Shown here: positions 18,132-25,887 of the stretch, one piece after another
How the letters are laid out: every line of letters begins with the position of its first letter
Numbering within the stretch: the first letter of the stretch is position 1
From: an uncultured Lachnospiraceae bacterium
GTDB taxonomy: Bacteria > Bacillota_A > Clostridia > Lachnospirales > Lachnospiraceae
Assembly: GCA_951801245.1 (NCBI GenBank)
Contig: CATOMC010000010.1
Location: 12,862 to 76,861, forward strand
Direction: 5' to 3'
DNA: 64,000 nucleotides
Position numbers and translations under genes: made by a program
Notes under the pieces: generated by a model
Database searches by the model: none
The model's input: the letters and a program-made list of their open reading frames with translations, nothing else
Told to the model about the DNA's origin: nothing

Positions 18132-18154
18132 CCTTGATTTTTCAAGGTTTTTTT
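18132..18154 (+). terminator. Terminator after tRNA-Thr
   Basis: CCTTGA (18132-18137) pairs with TCAAGG (18142-18147) and is followed by seven T. Confidence 0.85.
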
Positions 18155-18317
18155 GTTGTCCAAAAACAAAAGGTAATCAAAAAAGTAATCTAACTTATGT
18201 TCGATCGGTTATAAGTCACTTGTTACAAGAGGATGTACCTGATAAGATGGCAGATGGAAGATTGCAGAAGGTGTAACAGATTGGAAACTGTCAGAAAATT
18301 AAATTTAAAAATAAGGG

Positions 18318-18359
18318 AAGCACCAATGGGTGGATTGATCATCCCAAGGTGCTTTTTTT
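18318..18359 (+). terminator. Rho-independent terminator in a gene-poor gap
   Basis: The stem AAGCACC (18318-18324) with GGTGCTT (18348-18354) is extended by GGG/CCC and followed by a T-run. The surrounding 18155-18593 stretch holds no convincing gene. A 69-codon minus-strand frame (18305-18514) has no ribosome binding site and includes this terminator, so I read the region as a remnant downstream of the tRNA. Confidence 0.75.
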
Positions 18360-18593
18360 ATGTCTTGCTGCCTGTTACGGATATCATCAACTGCTTCCTG
18401 TAAATACATATTCTGCCAGGTCATTTTGATGGCTTCCTGTTTCAATTTGGTGATACGCCTGTCTAAATATAATGAAAAGTTACACATAGAGCGAAATATT
18501 TGAAAATATTTCAATTAGAGATTGCTTTCTCAAATTTTATTTGGCATAATTGTTCTATATAGAAATGTTCTAATAAGAATCGAGGTGATGTAT

Positions 18594-19031
18594 TTGGAGA
18601 CAAAGGGCGGATTTTATATTACACAAATTAAGCAGCTTCAAGATAGGATTTTTGAACGGTTACTACTTGACAATGGCATTGAAATAAGTGGCGGGCAGGG
18701 ACGAATATTATTTATTCTATGGAAAACAGACAATCTTACGATCAGCGAAATAAGTGAAAAAACCTCTCTTGCCAAAAATACGGTATCTGTTGTCATAAAT
18801 GGAATGGTAAATAAGGGAATTGTAGAAAGAAATATTAACCCACACAACCGCCGGCAAACGATTGTATCACTCACTGAGTATGCAAAATCTTTGCAGGAAA
18901 AATATGAAATAGTATCTCAGCGGATGAATGTATTATTTTATAAAGGTTTTTCAGAAGAAGAGCAAATACAATTTGAACGGTATCTTGCCCGGATACTTGA
19001 AACCTTGATTGAGAATCTACATGCAAACTAA
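18594..19031 (+). CDS. MarR-family transcriptional regulator
   Basis: I choose TTG at 18594, with GAGGTG six bases upstream and a product starting METKGGFYITQIKQLQ. The ATG at 18588 would have no spacing to that site. The protein has about 145 residues with a winged helix-turn-helix: NLTISEISEKTSLAKNTVS is the recognition region and ERNINPHNRRQTIVSLT the wing. It likely represses itself and the following oxidase-like gene 26 bp downstream, in response to a small-molecule ligand or oxidant. Confidence 0.9.
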   Translation: METKGGFYITQIKQLQDRIFERLLLDNGIEISGGQGRILFILWKTDNLTISEISEKTSLAKNTVSVVINGMVNKGIVERNINPHNRRQTIVSLTEYAKSLQEKYEIVSQRMNVLFYKGFSEEEQIQFERYLARILETLIENLHAN

Positions 19032-19057
19032 TCATTTTATAAGGAGGATCATTTTCA

Positions 19058-19486
19058 ATGAAAACAAGAGAATATATGATGGAGTTTATTAAAAAGCGGA
19101 AAGTGTCATTTGTTGCTTCTGTAGACGAAGCAGGTTTCCCCAATATCAAAGCAATGTTTGTACCACGCAGGATGGAAGGAAATAGTTTCTATTTTTCAAC
19201 AAACACATCTGCGATGCGCTCACAACAGTTTATCAAAAATCCAAAGGCAAGTATTTATTTCTATAGCAAGGGACGCTTCAAATATGAAGGTGTTATGTTG
19301 ACTGGTACAATGGAAGTCTTGCAGGATGATGAAACAAAGAAAGAAATCTGGCGTACTGGGGATACCGTGTTTTATAAGCAAGGCGTAACTGACCCGGATT
19401 ACTGTGTATTAAAATTTACCGCGATAAAGGGAAGATATTATTGTGATTTGAAAACGGAAAGTTTTGATATGGAGGATTTAAAATGA
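19058..19486 (+). CDS. Pyridoxamine 5'-phosphate oxidase-like flavin-binding protein
   Basis: A 142-residue split-barrel protein (MKTREYMMEFIKKRKVSFV) with the pattern FVASVDEAGFPNIKAMFV and YFSTNTSAMRSQQF typical of the general-stress-protein-26-like branch. An AAGGAGG site precedes the ATG. It probably binds FMN or F420-like flavin cofactor, and the substrate is not known. The tight linkage behind marR suggests a stress-response pair. Confidence 0.85.
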   Translation: MKTREYMMEFIKKRKVSFVASVDEAGFPNIKAMFVPRRMEGNSFYFSTNTSAMRSQQFIKNPKASIYFYSKGRFKYEGVMLTGTMEVLQDDETKKEIWRTGDTVFYKQGVTDPDYCVLKFTAIKGRYYCDLKTESFDMEDLK

Positions 19487-19550
19487 TAGAAACAACGACT
19501 TGCCAAAATCTAAAAAGTGTAGTATATATAAATAGACCGTAATGCAACAG

Positions 19551-19655
19551 AATAACAGGGGCGCTGGACACAAGTCCGGCTGAGATGCAGAGGTGTATTG
19601 TCACTTCCGGTCCCTTGAACCTGATCCGGGTAATGCCGGCGTAGGAAGAATATTC
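19551..19655 (+). promoter_or_regulatory. TPP riboswitch (THI element)
   Basis: Conserved THI-box elements are present in order: CAGGGGCGC near 19556, CTGAGATG at 19580-19587, then CTTGAACCTGATCCGGG and TAATGCCGGCGTAGGAA up to 19647. A hairpin ACAGTC/GACTGT (19662-19686) follows without a T-run, so control may act on translation or through an alternative structure. It precedes thiT by about 125 bp. Confidence 0.95.
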
Positions 19656-19778
19656 GACGTAACAGTCTGATCGTGTGTCGGACTGTGACTATTGATATAG
19701 CAGAATAGATGTCGTCTTTTTCGTACCGCGTTATACCTGAGTGTATTGCGGTACATTTTAAATATGGAGGAGACATCT

Positions 19779-20342
19779 ATGACACAACAAAACAAAATCC
19801 GTGCCCTGACAGAGGGCGCAATCATGATTGCCGCAGCAACGGTACTGGGGTATTTTCGGATATTCCGATTTCCATTCGGAGGATCTATTGACTTTGCATT
19901 GGTACCGATCCTGGTTTATTGTCTGCGCTGGGGTCCCAAGTATTCCCTGATGTGCTGTTTTGCCAACGGTGTGCTGCAGTATTTTCTTGGTGGAGGGATT
20001 GCGATTTCCTGGCAGTCTATGCTGCTTGATTATGTGGTAGCGTATACGCTTGTATTTTCATGTGGATTCGGCGCAGGCAAGAAACTTGGCTGGCTGTGGG
20101 GGACTGTATTAGGTTCTTTTGGTCGTTGGGTATCGCTGACTTTGTCCGGCGGGCTACTCTGGTATATGTATATGCCGGAGACATTTTTGGGAATTGCAAT
20201 GGATAACCCGTGGATTTATTCGATGCTGTTAAATGGTGTGCTTGTGTTGTCGGTCATGGCGGTGGATCTGGTGGTGCTTGGCATTATGCAGAGCGTTCCG
20301 GCGTTGCGGCAGATTGTACTGGCCTGCCAGACGGGGGAATGA
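19779..20342 (+). CDS. thiT: ECF transporter S component ThiT (thiamine uptake)
   Basis: ATG at 19779 behind GGAGGAGACATCT gives 187 residues (MTQQNKIRALTEGAIMIAAA). Six hydrophobic segments are present, including FPFGGSIDFALVPILVY and ISWQSMLLDYVVAYTLVF, with the conserved Trp and Asp/Glu positions of the thiamine-binding ThiT family. The TPP riboswitch upstream independently supports thiamine as substrate. It needs the shared ECF ATPase module encoded elsewhere. Confidence 0.94.
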   Translation: MTQQNKIRALTEGAIMIAAATVLGYFRIFRFPFGGSIDFALVPILVYCLRWGPKYSLMCCFANGVLQYFLGGGIAISWQSMLLDYVVAYTLVFSCGFGAGKKLGWLWGTVLGSFGRWVSLTLSGGLLWYMYMPETFLGIAMDNPWIYSMLLNGVLVLSVMAVDLVVLGIMQSVPALRQIVLACQTGE

Positions 20343-20437
20343 CTCGTATTTTAATGAATCTTTGTATGACAGACAGTGATTCTGTCAGTTATTGGTATAT
20401 AATCAATTATTATAATACGGATAGATGGAGCATTAAA

Positions 20438-20749
20438 ATGGTGAAAGAATACTATGAAAATATATTGAAACCAAACTTAAAGAAGATTAAAACGGATTTA
20501 ATACCAGTTCCAGAAAGACCATTACACTTATATGATATGCGTAAAAATGTAAATGGCTTTGAGTTCCTGTCTGATGTCAAAATGAGAAATAGTTTGTTCA
20601 ATAGGATTAAAAACCTGCTTCAGAGTTTGAATATAAATGTTTTTGCTGCATCAATAGACACAGATAAATACAAAAACATGTATTATTCTAAAACGAATGA
20701 TATTTATGACATAGCTTTACAGACAATTGGACATATTCATGTTGTGTGA
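20438..20749 (+). pseudogene. DUF3800 protein fragment
   Basis: The 103 codons from ATG 20438 read KEYYENILKPNLKKIK, then RPLHLYDMRKNVNGFEFL and VFAASIDTDKYKNMY, ending NDIYDIALQTIGHIHVV. These are the middle blocks of DUF3800, an RNase-H-like family often carried on mobile DNA. The N-terminal catalytic Asp (usually in a YxDESG-type motif) and the C-terminus are missing, and no ribosome binding site precedes the ATG. It lies between thiT and a tRNA gene, a typical spot for an insertion remnant. Confidence 0.55.
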
Positions 20750-20995
20750 CAAACTTTAAACAATGATACATATTAAGGTGTAACCATTTTCTGATTTAGT
20801 CTTTTTGTTATTATCTAAAAGCAGAATCCGTAAAGAATGTAATGGCTGCTATAGTAACATATTTACATGCATCAAAAATAGAAAATGCCAAGATGGCACT
20901 TTGAAAAATATCCTCTGATTTACCAGAAAATTTAACTCCATATCTACTAAATCCCATCGTGGTAAGTATTTATCAGAGTTCAAGAACATCAAAAA

Positions 20996-21069
20996 TGGAA
21001 GCAAAGGGGCTCGAACCCTTGGCCTCCCGCTAGTCAGGCGAGCGCTCATCCCAGCTGAGCTATGCTTCC
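20996..21069 (-). tRNA. tRNA-Val (anticodon GAC)
   Basis: Read on the minus strand: acceptor GGAAGCA/TGCTTCC, D arm GCTCAGCTGGGATGAGC, anticodon stem CTCGC/GCGGG with loop CTGACTA, T arm AAGGG/CCCTT with loop TTCGAGC, discriminator A. The anticodon GAC reads GTC/GTT valine codons. Confidence 0.94.
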
Positions 21070-21183
21070 ATACGCTAATTATACCATGAGAACTCCATAA
21101 AGCAACAGGATTTTTGTTTTTTTGAAAATGCTTCAAAAATGCTTTCGAATTCAAGTCGCGTCAATCGGAGGTTTCGCAGTCTT

Positions 21184-22038
21184 ATGATTGAAAAAACATA
21201 TAAAACATCGAAGGGAACGATTCATTATTGGGTCAACAAGAAGATAGACAGTACAGGTAAGGCATTGGTCTTTTTGCCGGGACTGACGGCTGATCATCGT
21301 CTGTTTGATAAGCAGATAACTCATTTTGAACATCAATACAATGTCCTGGTATGGGATGCACCAGGACATGCCGCGTCCTGGCCTTTTGAACTGACGTTTG
21401 ACCTGTTGGATAAGGCCAGATGGTTGGACGAAATTCTGATGGTGGAAGGTATTGGGAGACCTGTTATCATCGGGCAGTCTATGGGTGGATATGTGGGGCA
21501 GGCGTATGTCCAGTTGTTTCCTGATAAGCTGGCAGGCTTTATTGCTATTGATTCGGCGCCGTTACAAAGAAAGTATGTAACAAAAGTGGAGTTATGGCTT
21601 CTTAAGAGAATGGCGCCGGTGTACCGTTACTATCCATGGAAACTGCTGCTAAAATCGGGTACGAATGGAGTAGCGGTTTCTTCCTATGGAAGAAAGTTAA
21701 TGTATGATATGATGATGGTGTATGACATGGACCGGAAGAGATATGCGAAACTAGCTGGTCATGGGTTTCGTATTCTGGCAGAAGCGATGGAAGCAAATCT
21801 TCCTTACCTGATTACCTGTCCGGCGCTTTTGATATGCGGCATGCAAGATCGTGCAGGTTCTTGTATCAGATATAATAAAGCGTGGAATCAAGATACCAGA
21901 ATCGAACTTGTATGGATAAAAGATGCCGGACATAATTCCAATACGGATGCACCGATGGAAACGAATCGGCTGATTGCAGAATTTTGGGTTAATCTTGAGA
22001 ATGGAAAGTCGATGAAATCAGGCTCCGGAAACGCTTGA
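21184..22038 (+). CDS. Alpha/beta hydrolase
   Basis: A 284-residue single-domain hydrolase from ATG 21184 (MIEKTYKTSKGTIHYWVNKK). The nucleophile elbow is IGQSMGGYVGQ (Ser), the oxyanion region LPGLTADHRLF, and the catalytic His sits in KDAGHNSNTD. No signal peptide. It resembles esterase/peptidase-type hydrolases, substrate unknown. Its stop codon overlaps the -35 box of the downstream T-box promoter. Confidence 0.88.
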   Translation: MIEKTYKTSKGTIHYWVNKKIDSTGKALVFLPGLTADHRLFDKQITHFEHQYNVLVWDAPGHAASWPFELTFDLLDKARWLDEILMVEGIGRPVIIGQSMGGYVGQAYVQLFPDKLAGFIAIDSAPLQRKYVTKVELWLLKRMAPVYRYYPWKLLLKSGTNGVAVSSYGRKLMYDMMMVYDMDRKRYAKLAGHGFRILAEAMEANLPYLITCPALLICGMQDRAGSCIRYNKAWNQDTRIELVWIKDAGHNSNTDAPMETNRLIAEFWVNLENGKSMKSGSGNA

Positions 22039-22063
22039 CAAAATTGTTATCTTTGCATATTCT
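22035..22063 (+). promoter_or_regulatory. Sigma-A promoter of the cysE-cysS operon
   Basis: TTGACA (22035-22040), 17-base spacer, TATTCT (22058-22063). The -35 box overlaps the TGA of the preceding hydrolase gene. Confidence 0.85.
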
Positions 22064-22069
22064 AAATAT

Positions 22070-22340
22070 TGTAGACAGTGAAGGAGAAGAGTACCTTTTA
22101 GGTAAGCGCCAGAGAGAATCTGCCGTTGGCTGGAAGCAGATTTCGCAAAGCAAAAGGGAAGTGCGCTCCGGAGTCAGACGAGGGGAAAGCCCGCAGCAGC
22201 GGGCAAAAGTATCTTCGTCCGGTCAGCCCCGTTACCGGCTTTGAGTGAAAAACTGCAAGCAGTTTTTAAGTAGAGTGGAACCGCGGATTATTTCGTCTCT
22301 ATTTCCGGCAGGAAGGGACGTTTAAGCCGCGTTTTTTGAT
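22070..22340 (+). promoter_or_regulatory. T-box leader, cysteine-responsive
   Basis: The invariant T-box AGAGTGGAACCGCGG lies at 22272-22286 and can pair with uncharged tRNA acceptor ends. The competing terminator uses CCGCG and the GCCGCG before the T-run at 22326-22337. In the first stem-loop the sequence AATCTGCCG near 22118 puts the codon TGC (22121-22123) in the specifier position, matching Cys. The downstream genes (serine acetyltransferase and cysteinyl-tRNA synthetase) fit. Confidence 0.93.
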
Positions 22341-22367
22341 GTTTGTGGGCAGAGATGGAGGATTGGT

Positions 22368-23096
22368 ATGGGATTTGTCAATCATATTAAGGAAGAAATC
22401 CGTGTTGTGAGGGAACGGGATCCGGCCATTCATTCTAATATGGAAGTGCTCCTTTATCCCAGCTTCAAGGTTATGTTTTATTACCGTCTGGCGCATCGTC
22501 TGTATTTAAAGAAACGTTATTTCCTGGCAAGATGGATTTCCCAGAAGGGTGTGCGTAAGACCGGCATCGAGATACATCCCGGCGCACAGATCGGCAAAGG
22601 ATTTTTTATCGATCACGGTAACGGCGTCATCATCGGAGAGACCACGGTGATCGGAGATAACGTGACGCTTTATCAGGGGGTGACTCTGGGCGGTACCGGT
22701 AAAGAGCAGGGCAAGCGTCATCCCACCATAGGCAACAATGTGATGATCAGCACCGGTGCCAAGGTACTTGGTTCTTTTAAAATCGGTGATAACAGTAAGA
22801 TTGGGGCAGGCAGTGTGGTGCTCAATGAAGTGCCGCCGAATTCTACGGTCGTGGGCGTACCGGGGCGTGTAGTCAAGCGTGCTAACAGGAGTCTGCCGCA
22901 GGAAGAACTGGATCAGACGCATCTGCCGGATCCAGTGCGGGAGGACATTATGCTGTTACAGAAGGCCAACGCGGAACTGACGAACCGGCTGATCGATGTG
23001 GAAAGGGAGCTGATGCAGCTACAGCGGGCAAAGAACAACGATTCGGTATCCGATTTTGATAAGAAGCAGCAAGAAGAGGCAGCACATAAATCATAG
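22368..23096 (+). CDS. cysE: Serine O-acetyltransferase
   Basis: CysE acetylates L-serine for cysteine synthesis. The 242-residue product begins [20 protein letters not shown]. It has the N-terminal helical region and a left-handed beta-helix of hexapeptide repeats containing [20 protein letters not shown] and [12 protein letters not shown]. The C-terminal 60 residues are helical and longer than in the short clostridial form. A GGAGG site precedes the ATG. First gene of the T-box controlled operon. Confidence 0.93.
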   Translation: MGFVNHIKEEIRVVRERDPAIHSNMEVLLYPSFKVMFYYRLAHRLYLKKRYFLARWISQKGVRKTGIEIHPGAQIGKGFFIDHGNGVIIGETTVIGDNVTLYQGVTLGGTGKEQGKRHPTIGNNVMISTGAKVLGSFKIGDNSKIGAGSVVLNEVPPNSTVVGVPGRVVKRANRSLPQEELDQTHLPDPVREDIMLLQKANAELTNRLIDVERELMQLQRAKNNDSVSDFDKKQQEEAAHKS

Positions 23097-23116
23097 TAAG
23101 AAAAAGGAGGAACCAC

Positions 23117-24526
23117 ATGAAAGTATATAACACTTTATCCAGAAAAAAGGAAGAATTTGTACCCTTGAAGGAGGGAAAGGTCAGCATGTATGTCTGCGGG
23201 CCTACGGTATATAACCTGATACACATCGGCAATGCCCGTCCGATGATTGTCTTTGACACGGTGCGCCGTTATATGGAGCATAAGGGCTACGAAGTCAATT
23301 ATGTTTCCAATTTTACGGATGTGGATGATAAGATCATCAAAAAGGCCAATGAGGAGGGAACGGATGCTGCTGTGATCTCGGAGCGCTATATTGCGGAGTG
23401 CAAGAAGGATATGGAGTCTTTGCATGTGAAACCCGCAACCACCCATCCCAAGGCGACCTGCGAGATTGACGGGATGATCGATATGATCAGTACGCTGATC
23501 GATAAAGGGCACGCTTATGTTGCGGGGGATGGAACGGTCTATTTTAAGACCAGAAGCTTTGCAGAGTATGGCAAGCTTTCCCATAAAAATCTGGATGATC
23601 TGCGAAGCGGAGAGCGTTCTCTTCTGGTATCCGGTGAAGATCAGAAGCAGGATCCGTTGGATTTTGTGCTGTGGAAACCGAAAAAAGAAGGGGAGCCTTT
23701 CTGGAAAGCGCCCTGGTGCGAGGGGCGTCCGGGCTGGCATATCGAGTGCTCTGTGATGAGTAAGAAGTATCTGGGCGACGAGATTGATATTCATGCGGGC
23801 GGTGAGGATCTGATCTTTCCCCATCATGAGAATGAGATCGCACAGTCGGAGGCGGCTAATGGAAAGCCTTTTGCAAAATATTGGATGCATAATGGATTTT
23901 TGAATATTGACAATAAGAAGATGTCCAAATCTCTGGGGAATTTCTTCACGGTACGGGATATCGGTGAGAAGTATGATCTGCAGGTGCTGCGTTTCTTCAT
24001 GCTTTCGGCACATTACAGAAGCCCGTTGAATTTCAGCGCGGAGTTGATGGAAGCGGCCAAGAACGGTCTGGACAGAATCGTCACAAGCGTGGGTAATCTG
24101 AATTTCCTGTTGGAGAGTGCACAAGAGCGCGGGCTGAGTGAGGACGAAGAGAAGCTTCTTGTGGAAGCAGAGGGATTTGTGGACAAGTTTGACGAGGCCA
24201 TGGATGATGATTTTAATACGGCAGATGCCGTTTCAGCTATTTTTGAACTGGTAAAATTTGCCAATACGCATGCAGACGAGGCAGCCGGCAGCGCCTTTTT
24301 GAAAGCCCTGAAAGACAAGATTGTGATGTTGTCTGATATTTGTGGACTGATCGTGGAGAAGCAGCCGGAGATGCTGGATGAGGAAATCGAGGCGTTGATC
24401 CAGGAGCGGCAAGAGGCAAGGAAGGCGAAGAATTTTGCAAGGGCGGATGAGATTAGAAATATCCTTACAGAAAAAGGCATCATTCTGGAAGATACGCGAG
24501 AGGGAGTTAAATGGAAGAGAGCGTAA
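23117..24526 (+). CDS. cysS: Cysteinyl-tRNA synthetase
   Basis: A class I synthetase of 469 residues. The HIGH-type motif is IHIGNARP, the KMSKS motif KKMSKSLGN, and zinc ligands are expected in YVCGPTVYN, GWHIECSVM and the HHENEIAQSE region. The AAAAAGGAGG site is ideal. Co-regulated with cysE by the Cys T-box, so both cysteine supply and its charging rise together when tRNA-Cys is uncharged. Its last 16 bases overlap mrnC. Confidence 0.97.
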   Translation: MKVYNTLSRKKEEFVPLKEGKVSMYVCGPTVYNLIHIGNARPMIVFDTVRRYMEHKGYEVNYVSNFTDVDDKIIKKANEEGTDAAVISERYIAECKKDMESLHVKPATTHPKATCEIDGMIDMISTLIDKGHAYVAGDGTVYFKTRSFAEYGKLSHKNLDDLRSGERSLLVSGEDQKQDPLDFVLWKPKKEGEPFWKAPWCEGRPGWHIECSVMSKKYLGDEIDIHAGGEDLIFPHHENEIAQSEAANGKPFAKYWMHNGFLNIDNKKMSKSLGNFFTVRDIGEKYDLQVLRFFMLSAHYRSPLNFSAELMEAAKNGLDRIVTSVGNLNFLLESAQERGLSEDEEKLLVEAEGFVDKFDEAMDDDFNTADAVSAIFELVKFANTHADEAAGSAFLKALKDKIVMLSDICGLIVEKQPEMLDEEIEALIQERQEARKAKNFARADEIRNILTEKGIILEDTREGVKWKRA

Positions 24527-24951
24527 CGATTTTAGAGGCGATTAAACAGGAGTTTGGCTGTAAAGAGATTGATCTAAGGACCTATTCACCCCTGACACTT
24601 GCCTATATCGGGGATGCGATTTATGAGCTGGTCATCCGCACGATCGTTGTGGAACGGGGCAACACTTCCCCCAACAAACTGCACCAAAAGACGGTCAGAT
24701 ATGTCAGCGCCCGCATTCAGGCGAAGCTGATCGACGGGCTTTTGGAAGAGTTGACGGAAGAAGAACTGGATATTTATAAAAGAGGCCGCAACGCCAAGTC
24801 TTATACGACGGCGAAAAATGCCACTGTTATGGAGTATCGTAAAGCTACAGGATTAGAGGCGCTGTGCGGTTACTTGTATCTGCAGGGCAGGCAGGAGAGA
24901 CTGCTTTCTCTGATCAAGAAGGCGATTGAAGGATTAGATATGAAAATCTGA
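24511..24951 (+). CDS. mrnC: Mini-ribonuclease III
   Basis: A 146-residue RNase III catalytic domain without a dsRNA-binding domain, used for 23S rRNA maturation in Firmicutes. The motif PLTLAYIGDAIYELVIR carries the catalytic Asp, and the C-terminal acidic site lies in the EALCGYLYLQGRQERL segment. The ATG is inside the end of cysS, in the cysE-cysS-mrnC-rlmB order that is common in Firmicutes. Confidence 0.94.
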   Translation: MEESVTILEAIKQEFGCKEIDLRTYSPLTLAYIGDAIYELVIRTIVVERGNTSPNKLHQKTVRYVSARIQAKLIDGLLEELTEEELDIYKRGRNAKSYTTAKNATVMEYRKATGLEALCGYLYLQGRQERLLSLIKKAIEGLDMKI

Positions 24952-25032
24952 AGCAGGCAACGGAGTCGAAAACTTTGATCGGGGAGCCTGAGAGTAAGAA
25001 AAGTACCGAAGAAAGGGAAAGAACGGAATAAA

Positions 25033-25107
25033 GAAGAGTAGAATATGAGAGAACGAAGCCCAAAAGACTGTAACAAGGAAGAGTAGAACATGAGAGAACG
25101 AAACCCA
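25033..25107 (+). repeat. 30-bp direct repeat with a 45-bp period upstream of rlmB
   Basis: Copy A (25033-25062) and copy B (25078-25107) match at 28 of 30 positions. Each includes AGTAGAAyATGAGAGAACGA, and so a duplicated ATG with the codons MRER. Copy B is in frame with rlmB and would add 23 residues. The gap 24952-25158 otherwise shows no gene. Confidence 0.8.
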
Positions 25108-25158
25108 CAAAAACGAAATATAGAAGAACAAAATATGAAAGAGCAGCAGGGAGAAAGC

Positions 25159-25887
25159 ATGGAATTCACCATAGAAGGCAGAAACGCTGTGATCGAGGCT
25201 TTTCGTGCAGGCAAGACCATAGACCGGCTGTATATTCTGGATGGCTGTAAGGACGGTCCCATTATGACGATCAAACGGGAAGCGTCCAAACAGGCTACTA
25301 TGATCAAATATGTGTCCAAAGAGCGGCTGGAGCAGATGTCCGGTGGCGGGAAACATCAGGGCGTTATTGCCAGCGTTGCCGCTTATGGTTATGCGGAGGT
25401 AGAGGATATCTTACAGAGAGCCCGGGAAAAGGGGGAGCCGCCTTTTATCCTGCTCCTTGATGGTGTGGAGGATCCCCATAATCTGGGAGCGATCATCCGG
25501 ACTGCGAATCAGGCCGGTGCCCATGGGGTCATTATCCCCAAAAACCGTGCGGTAGGGATTACGGCGACTGTGGCTAAAGCTTCCGCTGGTGCCCTGAATT
25601 ATACGCCGGTTGCCAAGGTGACGAATCTGGGACAAACCATAGGGGAATTGAAGAAAGAGGGATTGTGGTTTGTCTGTGCGGACATGGATGGTACGCCCAT
25701 GTACCAACTTGATTTAAAAGGGCCCATCGGGCTTGTAGTAGGAGGAGAGGGAAGCGGTGTAGGACGTCTGGTACGGGAAAAGTGTGATATGTGTGCGGCG
25801 ATTCCTATGCGGGGAGACATTGATTCCCTGAATGTGTCTGTGGCGGCAGGTGTGCTGGCCTATGAGATTGTAAGGCAGAGAATGTGA
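25159..25887 (+). CDS. rlmB: 23S rRNA (guanosine-2'-O-) methyltransferase RlmB
   Basis: A SpoU-family enzyme of 242 residues starting MEFTIEGRNAVIEAFRAGKT behind GGGAGAAAGC. An in-frame ATG at 25090 would extend it by 23 unusual residues. The N-terminal L30e-like substrate-binding region is followed by the knotted SAM-binding domain, with NLGAIIRTANQAGAHGV, GLVVGGEGSGVGRLV and SLNVSVAAGVLAYE. It methylates the ribosomal peptidyl-transferase region. The stop overlaps the next start. Confidence 0.92.
   Translation: MEFTIEGRNAVIEAFRAGKTIDRLYILDGCKDGPIMTIKREASKQATMIKYVSKERLEQMSGGGKHQGVIASVAAYGYAEVEDILQRAREKGEPPFILLLDGVEDPHNLGAIIRTANQAGAHGVIIPKNRAVGITATVAKASAGALNYTPVAKVTNLGQTIGELKKEGLWFVCADMDGTPMYQLDLKGPIGLVVGGEGSGVGRLVREKCDMCAAIPMRGDIDSLNVSVAAGVLAYEIVRQRM

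Noticed and set aside
18155..18593. Prophage attachment remnant after tRNA-Thr
   Set aside because: No repeat of the tRNA 3' end and no integrase fragment can be found; only a terminator is clear.
22035..22244. 69-codon frame in the T-box leader
   Set aside because: It covers the stem I region of the T-box RNA and has no ribosome binding site.
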